The notes beneath the pieces are model-generated. The model searched no databases. It saw nothing but the letters and a program-made list of their open reading frames with translations, and was not told the DNA's origin. 64,000 nucleotides of DNA, taken from assembly GCF_000147075.1 (NCBI RefSeq), contig NC_014484.1:124001-188000 (forward strand). The letters are read 5' to 3'. Made by a program: the position numbers and the translations under genes. The stretch is from Spirochaeta thermophila DSM 6192 (GTDB lineage Bacteria > Spirochaetota > Spirochaetia > Winmispirales > Winmispiraceae). Below are positions 8,357 through 16,503 of this stretch, in pieces. Positions within the stretch are counted from its first letter, which is position 1, and every line of letters starts with the position of its first letter.

Positions 8357-10546
8357 ATGCTGCAAGTAGGGCTGCTCGTTGCCGGTATCGTCCTTGGTGG
8401 GGGGATGGCCTTCTTCCTGCTCAAGGGGAGGATGGGGAAAGGGGTAGGGAACACGATGCGTCTTCTCTCGGTGGTGGAGGATGCCCTGGAGGAGATCTCT
8501 CAGGGGAATCTCGAGACATCGATCCGACTGTCGAGGGACGGGAATCTCAAGGCCACGCCCGGGCCTCTCAGGCCGATCCAGACCCGCCTCTTCAGGCTCG
8601 TCCGGGAGGTCAACAGGATCACCGGAGAGCCGCTCCACCGGATCTTCTATGTGGGGAGCGATCTGTTCCTGGAGGGTATTACCTGCGCAGAGGACATCGG
8701 CGGCAGACTCGGCGGGAGAGGCAAGGTGGCCCTCTTCGCCCGTTCTCCCCGCCACGTGGGAAACATGCTCAGGGTTCAGGGATTCCGGAACATCTCGGGC
8801 CTGAGGTTCCCCGATCTCGAGATCCTCGGTCCGTTCTTCACCGGGGGTACGGTGGAGGATGCCGTGAGGTCGGTTCGAGAGGTGCTTCGCGCGCATCCCG
8901 ACGTGGCGGCCCTCTATTGCGCAGACGAGACGTCGCCCGAAGGTGTGTGCAGGGCCGTGAAGGAGGCGGGGAGGAAGGATCTCTATCTCGTGGTACACGA
9001 ACTCAGGGATGCCCTCATCCCCTATTTCGAAGACGGGACCCTCGACGTGGCCATGGACCAGGATCTCTTCTTCCAGGGCTACAATACCGCGGTGCACCTC
9101 TTCAACTACGTTGTCCACTCCTGGAGGCCCGCCTCTTCGCACATCCCCACCACGGTGGACCGGGTGACCAAGGAGAACTTCCGGGATTTCTGGGAACCGG
9201 GCAAGGGGGTGAGGATCTCCAAGGAGCGTCTCGCGCGGAGGGCCGAGCCCATGGGACCGGCGGACAGGCCGGTGAAGATCCTGTTCATAGGAGACGAACG
9301 ATACGAGGTCTTCGAGCAGATCAAACAGGGGGTCTCCCAGGTGGCCGAGGTCCTCTCCGGCTACAACGCCGAGGTGGAGTGGGCGTGTCCTCCCGCCCAC
9401 CGGGTGAGGGGAGGGAAGATGCTCTCCGCATACGAGCTCATCCCCTACATCAAGGAAAAGATCGCCGAGACCTCTCCCGACGCCCTCGCGGTCACCGTGA
9501 AGGACCGCAGGATCTTTCCCTTCCTCAACCACCTGGCGCATGAGGGGCTCCCCATCGCCACGTACAACACCGAGCCTCTCACGGTTCGAGGGCTGCTCTA
9601 CGGCATCTCCGAGACCGCGCAGGATCTCTTCGGTCTCAGCACGGTGCTCGCACAGGGAACGGAGGAGTCGGATCTCGCCATGAGGGAGATCCAGAGCGCC
9701 ATCACCGAGGTCGCCGAGAGCGTGGAGTCGCAGCAATCCACGGTGCAGAAGGGTGCCGAGGCGGTCTCGCACCTCATGGGGTCCATCCAGCGTGTGAGGG
9801 AGGGCGTGGACAGACAGGTGGAGGCGGTGGATGCCTCCAGCGCCCTGCGCGGGGACCTGCGGGATGCGGTGCGTACCCTCGGCCACCAGGTGGACAGGCT
9901 CACCCATGTGAGGGAGAAGATGAGCGAGGTGGTGGGGAGGATGGAGGAACTGGGTGGGTTCTCCCAGACCATAGGAGAGGTGGTGGCTTCCATAGAGAAC
10001 GTGGCGGTGCGCACGAACCTCCTCGCCCTCAATGCAGCCATCGAGGCCGCACATGCGGGGGAGGCCGGGAAGGGTTTCGCCGTGGTGGCGGAAGAGGTGC
10101 GCAAGCTCGCCCAGCAGTCGGGGGTGGAGAGTTCCAGGATCGCGCAGATCGTCGCCCAGATACAGGAGCAGGTGGGCCTCACCTCGGCCTCCATGGAGGA
10201 ACTCTCCGGCGAGATACAGGAGCAGATGGGGAGTCTCTCGTCGCTCATGGAGAGCTTTCAGGTCCTCATCGGGAAGTTCCTCGATTCGGTGGAACGGGTC
10301 TCCGAAGTGATAGAGGAAAACAAGCGGCAGGCCGACCTTATGGATCGGGACGCCCAACAGGTGAACACCATGATAGACGAGGTGGTGGCGGTGAGCGAGC
10401 AGAACCGGGCGGCCACCGAAGAGGTCTCGGCCGCCATCCGGGAGCTTTTCGCCCAGATGGGGAGCATCCGGGACATGGCCCGTCAGCTCGCCGGTACGGC
10501 GCAAGCCCTGAAAGGTGCCATCGTCCAGTTCATGTCCTGGAGGTAG
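8357..10546 (+). CDS. Chemoreceptor with rearranged periplasmic-binding-protein fold
   Basis: The 729-residue protein has one N-terminal TM helix (about 3-20) followed by KGRMGK and a HAMP-like stretch ([16 protein letters not shown]). Residues about 80-290 resemble the second half of LacI/ribose-binding proteins: [10 protein letters not shown], then [20 protein letters not shown]. Residues about 312-430 resemble the first half of that family ([20 protein letters not shown], then [13 protein letters not shown]). The rest is a signalling hairpin with [20 protein letters not shown] at about 550-570. No second TM helix is seen, so the binding domains appear to face the cytoplasm. The ATG at 8357 is preceded by AAGGAG. 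It probably senses a sugar-like or nucleoside ligand. The cyclase gene follows 13 bases later. Confidence 0.88.
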   Translation: MLQVGLLVAGIVLGGGMAFFLLKGRMGKGVGNTMRLLSVVEDALEEISQGNLETSIRLSRDGNLKATPGPLRPIQTRLFRLVREVNRITGEPLHRIFYVGSDLFLEGITCAEDIGGRLGGRGKVALFARSPRHVGNMLRVQGFRNISGLRFPDLEILGPFFTGGTVEDAVRSVREVLRAHPDVAALYCADETSPEGVCRAVKEAGRKDLYLVVHELRDALIPYFEDGTLDVAMDQDLFFQGYNTAVHLFNYVVHSWRPASSHIPTTVDRVTKENFRDFWEPGKGVRISKERLARRAEPMGPADRPVKILFIGDERYEVFEQIKQGVSQVAEVLSGYNAEVEWACPPAHRVRGGKMLSAYELIPYIKEKIAETSPDALAVTVKDRRIFPFLNHLAHEGLPIATYNTEPLTVRGLLYGISETAQDLFGLSTVLAQGTEESDLAMREIQSAITEVAESVESQQSTVQKGAEAVSHLMGSIQRVREGVDRQVEAVDASSALRGDLRDAVRTLGHQVDRLTHVREKMSEVVGRMEELGGFSQTIGEVVASIENVAVRTNLLALNAAIEAAHAGEAGKGFAVVAEEVRKLAQQSGVESSRIAQIVAQIQEQVGLTSASMEELSGEIQEQMGSLSSLMESFQVLIGKFLDSVERVSEVIEENKRQADLMDRDAQQVNTMIDEVVAVSEQNRAATEEVSAAIRELFAQMGSIRDMARQLAGTAQALKGAIVQFMSWR

Positions 10547-10559
10547 GAGTGAGGTCCGC

Positions 10560-12221
10560 GTGAGCATACGGATAAAGGTGGTGCTCGTCATCATCCCCAT
10601 CCTCGTGCTTTCGCTCTTGATCGCAGGGCTCTCGTCATACTTCTTCGCCACATCCGGTATCACCAGGATCGCGAGGGAATTCCTCGGTTTCAAGGCCGAT
10701 GAGCTGGAGAAGTACATGCTCACACAGTGGCAGGTGCTGGTGGAGAGCGGACTCTCCGACAGGCCCGAGATGCGGGCTGCCACGCAGGAGGGGATGGCTT
10801 CGTTCGCCGCCACCCTCATAAGGAGTACCACTGAGCTCATCCTCGCCGTCGACGGCGACGGTGCGCTCGCCTTCTCCACTTCCCCGGTGGAGCTGACTCC
10901 GGAAGAGTGGGACACGATACGGGAGGTCTTCGAGACCGGGAGGGCGGAAGGGTTCTTCACCCTCAGGCTGGGGGATACGGAACGCGTGGGAAGGGGATTC
11001 TTCTTCGAACCCTTCTCCTGGTATGTGGTCCTCACCGAGGCGCGGACTACCTTCTACCAGGATGTGGAGAAGATCACCACCCAGACGATCTACATCGTGG
11101 CGGGAAGTATCCTGTTCGCCTCGCTCCTCGTGTTCTTCTTCGTGGGGTATCTCCTGCGCCCCCTCTCCCGGGTGGTCTCCACCATGCAGGGGATCATCGC
11201 ATCCACCGATCTCTCCCAGCGGGTGCCGGTGGAATACCACGACGAGATAGGTGAGCTCTCACACACCTTCAACCTCATGGTGGAGGGACTGGATCGGGCC
11301 TATACGAGCATCAAGAACTACGCCATGGAGGCGGTGGTCGCCAGACGCAACGAGATGAAGATCCGCAACATCTTCCAGAAGTACGTGCCGCAGGACATCA
11401 TCGACCAGTTCTTTGAGCATCCCGAATCCATGCTGGTGGGCGACAACCGGGTGCTCGCGGTGCTCTTCTCCGACATCCGAAGTTTTACGACTATCTCGGA
11501 GGGTATGCCTCCCGACGAACTGGTCGAGGCCCTCAACCGCTACTTTGCCCTCATGGTGGACATCATCACCGCCCGCAACGGGATCGTAGACAAGTACATA
11601 GGGGACGCCATCATGGCCTTCTTTGGTGCCCCGGTGAAGCGGCCGGACGACGGATACAACGCGGTGCTGGCTGCAATAGAGATGACGGAGAAGGTGAAGG
11701 AGTTCAATCAGCGGCAGATCGAGGAGGGGAAGCCCGAGTTCCGGATAGGGGTGGGGATCAACTACGGCCTGGTCACCGTGGGAAACATAGGGTGCGAGAA
11801 GAAGATGGACTACACGGTGATCGGGGACATGGTGAACCTCGCCTCCCGTCTGGAAGGACTCACGAAGTACTATCATCAGGAGATCGTCATATCGGAGAGC
11901 CTCTTCCGAAAGGTGGAGGGGAAGCTTCCGGTGAGGCTCCTCGATACCGTGGCGGTGAAGGGGAAACACCGGGGGGTGCGTATCTACACGGTGAAGCGAG
12001 AGCTCTCGCCACGGCAGGAGGAGATCTGGAAGCTGCACAACGAGGGGATGGAGCTCTACTATGCGAGGCGGTTCGACGAGGCAGCCGTGCTCTTCCAGCG
12101 GATCCTGGAGCTCGATCCCCAGGACTATCCCGCGCAGATGCTCTCCAGGCGGTGCAGGCTCTATGTCGTGGAACCGCCTCCTCCCGACTGGGACGGGGTG
12201 GAGAAGATGCTGGTGAAGTGA
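10560..12221 (+). CDS. Membrane-bound class III adenylate cyclase with TPR tail
   Basis: The 553-residue protein has TM1 (about 8-28), an extracytoplasmic single-Cache-like region, TM2 (about 178-200), HAMP, a cyclase homology domain (about 295-475) and a C-terminal TPR-like repeat (about 495-530). Metal-binding Asp residues lie in LFSDIRSF and in YIGDAIMAFFG. The Lys in DKYIGD and the Asp in KMDYTVIGD are the adenine-specifying pair. Asn and Arg in NLASRLE complete the active site, so cAMP is the expected product. The GTG at 10560, behind AGGTAGGAGTGAGG, fits best; the longer frame overlaps the receptor gene. It probably shares a transcript with the upstream receptor. Presence of a cAMP target protein was not seen in this window. 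Confidence 0.9.
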   Translation: MSIRIKVVLVIIPILVLSLLIAGLSSYFFATSGITRIAREFLGFKADELEKYMLTQWQVLVESGLSDRPEMRAATQEGMASFAATLIRSTTELILAVDGDGALAFSTSPVELTPEEWDTIREVFETGRAEGFFTLRLGDTERVGRGFFFEPFSWYVVLTEARTTFYQDVEKITTQTIYIVAGSILFASLLVFFFVGYLLRPLSRVVSTMQGIIASTDLSQRVPVEYHDEIGELSHTFNLMVEGLDRAYTSIKNYAMEAVVARRNEMKIRNIFQKYVPQDIIDQFFEHPESMLVGDNRVLAVLFSDIRSFTTISEGMPPDELVEALNRYFALMVDIITARNGIVDKYIGDAIMAFFGAPVKRPDDGYNAVLAAIEMTEKVKEFNQRQIEEGKPEFRIGVGINYGLVTVGNIGCEKKMDYTVIGDMVNLASRLEGLTKYYHQEIVISESLFRKVEGKLPVRLLDTVAVKGKHRGVRIYTVKRELSPRQEEIWKLHNEGMELYYARRFDEAAVLFQRILELDPQDYPAQMLSRRCRLYVVEPPPPDWDGVEKMLVK

Positions 12222-12240
12222 AAAATCAGAGAGAACGTAC

Positions 12241-12246
12241 TATACT
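12241..12246 (+). promoter_or_regulatory. -10 box upstream of the barrel/lipoprotein cluster
   Basis: TATACT lies 9 bases before the ATG at 12255 and 17 bases after a weak GTGAAA (12218-12223) that overlaps the end of the cyclase gene. A start at about 12253 would leave almost no leader, and no Shine-Dalgarno site is present. Confidence 0.4.
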
Positions 12247-12254
12247 TGAGTGTG

Positions 12255-13346
12255 ATGAGGATGCGTAAGGCCCTGCTGACGATGGTAGGGATGCTCTGGG
12301 GCGTGTCCGTCCTCTCCGCCGTGCCCCAGGTCAGGCTCGAAGAGCCCGTCGTGGAGGAGCTGGACTTGTCCCCGGAACTCGTGGTGAAGGCCCTCGTCGC
12401 TTCGCTGGAGGCGAGGGAGGTGCTGGTGGAGGATGATGCGGGTTACGTGCTCACGACGAGGGTGTGGGGCGGAGGGAGACGGGGCGTGATCGCGTTCCGG
12501 CTCTACGTGGAGAAAGGAGAGACGAGGAGTCTCGTGGCGGCCGTGGTGGCCTCCTTCCCTCTCAACCTCTCCTTCTACGCCGAGGTGGACAGGGCCGTTG
12601 AGGATCTCCTGCACCGGTGGCTGAGCCGTTTTCCGGAGGTGGCTGCCCCTGAAGATGCGGTCTTCCCGGTGGAGGTGAGGGGACCGGACGAGGGTGCGGT
12701 GGTGAAGGTAGGGGATGTGGTGCTCGGGACCATCGAGGAGGGGGTGCTCGTGGGGGATCCGTTCAGGGTGGTGCTGGGAAGCAGGGTGAAGCTCACCGTG
12801 GAGAAGGAGGGCTACTTCCCGAGGGATGTGGAGGTGGTGATCGAGGAGAGTCCCGTGGTGGTGGAGCTCCCCCCCCTTCTCCGACAGCATCGCTTCGAGG
12901 TGGGGCTCTTCAGCACGCTCGGCCAGCTGAAAGGGGCGGGGGTGGAGGCACGGTGGTACGCCCTGCCGGATCAGGTCTTCGCAGGGCTCAGGGAGTACGT
13001 CTATGGAGAGGGAGGCGGCCGGTGGTGGATGCCCGAGGTGGTGTTCCGCAGCCAGACCGAGGTGGTGGCCGGGGCGTACCTCGTGGGAGGGGTGAGCTCG
13101 GCCGTGCGGCTGTGGATGGAGACTGGTATCGGAGGGTACCTCTCGTTCGTGGAGGGGATGCCGTTCGATCTCTACTACCACCTCATCGGGCTGGGGGTGG
13201 AGTGGGTGGTGAGGCCCGGATGGGCCCTGTATGCACGCACGGGGTACGACTATGCCGCGGGCACCGGGCTTCTGCCCCAGGGCGGGCTCTTTCTGTATCC
13301 CAAGGGAGGGCCTGCACTTTCTGTGGGAGTAGGTTACCGATGGTAG
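12255..13346 (+). CDS. Secreted protein with PEGA-like domain and barrel-like C-terminus
   Basis: The 363-residue product begins with a signal peptide (RMRKALLTMVGMLWG, cleavage near LSA). An N-terminal alpha/beta domain runs to about 130. A PEGA-like segment with KLTVEKEGYFPRDVEV follows at about 175-200. The C-terminal half alternates Gly- and aromatic-rich strands and ends ALSVGVGYRW, with a terminal aromatic residue as in outer-membrane barrels. I do not recognise a named family. Starts at TTG 12246, GTG 12252 or ATG 12261 are also possible; none has a Shine-Dalgarno site. The next gene overlaps by 7 bases. It forms the first member of a barrel/lipoprotein pair repeated once downstream. 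Outer-membrane location is an inference. Confidence 0.7.
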   Translation: MRMRKALLTMVGMLWGVSVLSAVPQVRLEEPVVEELDLSPELVVKALVASLEAREVLVEDDAGYVLTTRVWGGGRRGVIAFRLYVEKGETRSLVAAVVASFPLNLSFYAEVDRAVEDLLHRWLSRFPEVAAPEDAVFPVEVRGPDEGAVVKVGDVVLGTIEEGVLVGDPFRVVLGSRVKLTVEKEGYFPRDVEVVIEESPVVVELPPLLRQHRFEVGLFSTLGQLKGAGVEARWYALPDQVFAGLREYVYGEGGGRWWMPEVVFRSQTEVVAGAYLVGGVSSAVRLWMETGIGGYLSFVEGMPFDLYYHLIGLGVEWVVRPGWALYARTGYDYAAGTGLLPQGGLFLYPKGGPALSVGVGYRW

Positions 13347-14299
13347 GACGCGCACGTTCCATAGCATGGGGGCTCCTGGTCTCCTTCCTGCTCGGGACGG
13401 CCTGCTCGCTCTTTGAGCTTTCCCGGTTTCCGTTCTACGACCGGTGGGCCGAGGAGGGCGTGGACCTCGGGGCGTACCTGGAGGACTTTGGTGCCACTCC
13501 GTTCTATGAACACTACGAGGCGGTCTTCACGGTATCGGACGGGCCCTCTTCGAGGTATGTCGTGCTCGGGATACGAGAGAAGAACGGGATGAGGGGCAGG
13601 CTCTTCGTGATGGACGGATCGCTCCGCATCAGACGGGTGCTGGATGCCGAGGATGTGGAGGAGCCCGAGCGGTTCTACGGGAGGCCCTTCGTGGATGCCT
13701 CGGACAAGGTGGTGTTCGGGGACTACTGGATCGATCCCGAGGGGAGCGGGGATCCCGAGCTGATCCAGGGGGGGACGTACCTGGAAGGGAAGCGGTTCTG
13801 GGGGGAAGAGGGAGGGAGCCTCTACAACTACAGGCTATGGGGGGACGGTACCGATCTCCACATAGAGGTGTGCGCTGAGAACTGGGGGGCTTCCACCACG
13901 TATACCATGTCATTCGACTGGGATGTACGAGAGGGATGGAGGGTGAAGGACCGCGTCGTCCTGGAGTGCGAGAAGGAGGGGGAGCGCCGTTTTCTCATAC
14001 TGCCGTTCGATTCGTATACCTCATGGACCTCTCCTCTGTTCGACAACTATCCATGGTTTCCCCTTCCCTTCGAGGGCTACGACGGTGCGGTCTCGGTGAC
14101 CGAGGAGGGTATCCTCGTCTCGAAGTGGGAGGAGGACGTGCGCATCCACGAGCGGTACAACATTGAAGGTGAGTTCGTGGACTCTGCCGAGATGCCGTGG
14201 GACTACGAGGTGTTCTGGGCCTATGCCCCCACGGGCGATGCCCTCTACGTCTTCGATCCCGTGCTCAAGAAGGTCTTCAGGGGGCCGGTGTGGTGGTGA
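13340..14299 (+). CDS. Putative lipoprotein, paired with upstream barrel-like protein
   Basis: The 319-residue product carries a lipoprotein signal (ARSIAWGLLVSFLLGTAC), so Cys22 or so is the anchor. The mature protein is rich in short beta strands and aromatic residues (YDRWAEEG, RYVVLGIREKNG, DYWIDPEG), with repeated blade-like segments that suggest a propeller. No family is recognised. The ATG at 13340 overlaps the end of the previous gene by 7 bases; a longer in-frame extension is in the shadow of that gene. Its stop overlaps the next start in a GTGA arrangement, so the four genes are translationally linked. Confidence 0.7.
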   Translation: MVGRARSIAWGLLVSFLLGTACSLFELSRFPFYDRWAEEGVDLGAYLEDFGATPFYEHYEAVFTVSDGPSSRYVVLGIREKNGMRGRLFVMDGSLRIRRVLDAEDVEEPERFYGRPFVDASDKVVFGDYWIDPEGSGDPELIQGGTYLEGKRFWGEEGGSLYNYRLWGDGTDLHIEVCAENWGASTTYTMSFDWDVREGWRVKDRVVLECEKEGERRFLILPFDSYTSWTSPLFDNYPWFPLPFEGYDGAVSVTEEGILVSKWEEDVRIHERYNIEGEFVDSAEMPWDYEVFWAYAPTGDALYVFDPVLKKVFRGPVWW

Positions 14300-15471
14300 G
14301 AGACGGACTTCGCCGGCTGGGTGCGGTGGTTCTCTTCTGTGTGCTGGCCGGCGGTATGTGGGGACAGACGGTGCGGGTGGCCGTCTACGCCGATCCCGAG
14401 GTGCACGAAGCCCCCATCTGGTACGAGGAGACGCTCGCGCTTCTCACCTCCTACTCATGGGTGGCAGTCGAGGAGGCCGGTTCTCTTCCTCCCGGCTGGC
14501 GTGACGATGCGAAGCGACGGGGGGTCTCGGCGGCGCTCCTCATCACCGCGGAAGATGACGCCCTCCGCTACCGCGCCTACCGGTTCGACACGGAGGAAGA
14601 GGTCTTCGACTTTCGAGTGGATACGGCCGTCTCTTCTCCCCTGGTGGTGAAGGCCCGGCTCTCTCCCCTCAAGGAAGCCCTGGACGGACTCGATGCCCGC
14701 TTCAGGGGTGTGCATGACCTGGCCACGAAGGGTGAGGGGATGCTCGTCGTGGAGGCGGTGCCGGGGACGCTTCTCGAGGGGATCTTCACCGATCCGGTGG
14801 AGGTGGGGGAGGAGGGGGTGATACGGTTCAGGTTGCCCGCTCCTTCCACCTACGTGGTGAGGGGGCTCCGGGAGGGCTATACCACCGAGGAGACGGTGGC
14901 CGTGCTGCGGGTGGGGGAGGAGACGAGGGTGGTGCTTCCTCAGGAGCGGGTCGTGGGGGTGGTCACCGGCGTGAACCTCCAGTATTTCCAGTTTCCCGGG
15001 TGGTCGATCATGTACGAGGTGGTCCCCGACTGGTTCTCGGCGGGAGGGGGGGTGGATTGGTACGGTGTGGGGCTCTACCTCCCCGAGCGTCCGTGGGAGA
15101 GCGACCGGCAGGCGGGCTTCGTCTCCTTTGCCCTCATCGAGCCCTGGATCGGCCTGCGGACCACCTTCATTCGCTGGAGGAGCGGGGTATCCCTCTTCGG
15201 TGCTATGCGCGTGTTCCTCCGGGTGGTGTACCCCGAGGGGTTATGGGGGATCGATCCGGTGGCTCCGGGTGGTGTGGTCCTCGGAAGCGGGATCAGGTTG
15301 CCGCTTTCCCGAAGGTGGGCGATGGTGGTGGAAGGGGGCCTCTCCGCCTACATGACGAAGAATCGACTGTTGTTCTACGAGATGTTGGGGGAAGAGGCGG
15401 AACAGGCGGAGGACATCGCCAGGAGTATCTTCCGGCCGGGGATGAAGGCCGGGGTGGAGGTGACATGGTGA
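14296..15471 (+). CDS. Second secreted barrel-like protein of the cluster
   Basis: About 391 residues from the GTG at 14296 that overlaps the previous stop (GTG at 14290 or 14293 are alternatives). A signal peptide is evident (RRLGAVVLFCVLAGGMWGQ). An N-terminal alpha/beta domain reaches about 135. A PEGA-like stretch follows (YVVRGLREGYTTEETVAV, about 190-210). The C-terminal half has many short aromatic strands and ends GVEVTW. The domain order matches the gene at 12255, so the two look like ancient duplicates although their sequences differ strongly. The next gene overlaps by 7 bases. Function unknown; an outer-membrane or surface role is inferred. Confidence 0.68.
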   Translation: MRDGLRRLGAVVLFCVLAGGMWGQTVRVAVYADPEVHEAPIWYEETLALLTSYSWVAVEEAGSLPPGWRDDAKRRGVSAALLITAEDDALRYRAYRFDTEEEVFDFRVDTAVSSPLVVKARLSPLKEALDGLDARFRGVHDLATKGEGMLVVEAVPGTLLEGIFTDPVEVGEEGVIRFRLPAPSTYVVRGLREGYTTEETVAVLRVGEETRVVLPQERVVGVVTGVNLQYFQFPGWSIMYEVVPDWFSAGGGVDWYGVGLYLPERPWESDRQAGFVSFALIEPWIGLRTTFIRWRSGVSLFGAMRVFLRVVYPEGLWGIDPVAPGGVVLGSGIRLPLSRRWAMVVEGGLSAYMTKNRLLFYEMLGEEAEQAEDIARSIFRPGMKAGVEVTW

Positions 15472-16499
15472 CGGATCGGCACCGGGTATCGGCAGCTCTT
15501 TTCTCATTCCTGGTGATCACGGGGTGTATGCTTCCGCCGTACGACGAGGATCTCCTCCTCACCCTCTTTGTCCTCGATGGAAGACTGGAGAAGGTAGGGG
15601 AGACGGGGGTCGTGGGGGTCCTCTGGGATTCCTCCTACGAGGACCTCGCATACTTTCCGGAACGGGATGCGATCGAGAGGGGGGTGGTCCTGATGAGGGG
15701 GCGCGACCATGCACAGGTGAGGTGGATCTCAGGGAAAAAGAACCTCATGGACCAGGGTGTGCCTCCGGGGGTGGCTCGGGTGGTGATGGGTTCCTCCAAC
15801 GAGGAGCAGGCGCAGGCGTTCCTCCTCTACTACGATGGAGGAGGATGGTGGATCATGCCGGGAGAAAGGAATGGGGAGGGAGTCTCCTGGGGGAATCCCG
15901 AATCCCTCTCTTCCCTCTTCCCATCCGCAGGTGTTGTCGTGTACGGGGCGTTCGCCTCCTTCCAGGGGTCCCCTTCGGAACCGCTGTACGTCGCCCTCCT
16001 CTCCGGGGATGGAGCTGGCACCTACTACGAGCATGTGGCCACCGGGAGTGTGTGGGGGCTTTCTCCCTACGATGTGAACCTGGACTTGAGAGAGCTTGGT
16101 TCGTCGGGTATATCCCTTTCAAGGGTGTCCGGACCAGGAGTCTACCTCTTCGACGTGTTTCGATATGAGAGCTTCTTCCTGGGGCCGGGAGCTTCCTCTC
16201 TCCATGTGTGGTACGAGGAAGAAGGTGCGCTCCGAGAGAGGGATGTGCCGGTTGAGGGTGTGCCGCTTGAGGTGACGCCCTCGGGGTATCTCCTCACCTA
16301 TGAGGAATCGACCGGCGAGTTCCTCGTCTACGATTCCGCGTTCTCGCTCAAGGATCGGTTCTCAGCCGGACGTCTCTCACCTGCAGGGTGGTACGAGTGG
16401 GAGGGGAAGGAGGTCTTCTTCTTCTCCCTTCCCCACATCCTCCAGACGAAAGAGGGGGCTGCAGCCTTCTTCGAGGTATACGCCTATCCACTTGAGTGA
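15465..16499 (+). CDS. Second lipoprotein of the cluster
   Basis: The 344-residue product has a signal with LFSFLVITGC, giving a lipidated Cys near residue 19. The mature part begins MLPPYDEDLLLTLFVLDGRLEKV and continues with strand-rich, blade-like repeats (VWGLSPYDVNLDL, SSLHVWYEEEG, EFLVYDSAFSLKDRF). This resembles the overall texture of the lipoprotein at 13340. No family is recognised. The ATG at 15465 lies inside the previous stop region (ATGGTGA), so expression is coupled. The stop is only 4 bases from the end of the convergent coiled-coil gene, and no hairpin terminator is seen between them. Confidence 0.68.
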   Translation: MVTDRHRVSAALFSFLVITGCMLPPYDEDLLLTLFVLDGRLEKVGETGVVGVLWDSSYEDLAYFPERDAIERGVVLMRGRDHAQVRWISGKKNLMDQGVPPGVARVVMGSSNEEQAQAFLLYYDGGGWWIMPGERNGEGVSWGNPESLSSLFPSAGVVVYGAFASFQGSPSEPLYVALLSGDGAGTYYEHVATGSVWGLSPYDVNLDLRELGSSGISLSRVSGPGVYLFDVFRYESFFLGPGASSLHVWYEEEGALRERDVPVEGVPLEVTPSGYLLTYEESTGEFLVYDSAFSLKDRFSAGRLSPAGWYEWEGKEVFFFSLPHILQTKEGAAAFFEVYAYPLE

Positions 16500-16503
16500 T
16501 CGA

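Noticed and set aside
8165-11035. A 956-codon open frame on the minus strand opposite the chemoreceptor and cyclase
   Set aside because: Its translation is low-complexity His/Arg/Gly-rich text typical of antisense frames in GC-rich DNA, while the plus strand encodes clear domains with ribosome sites.
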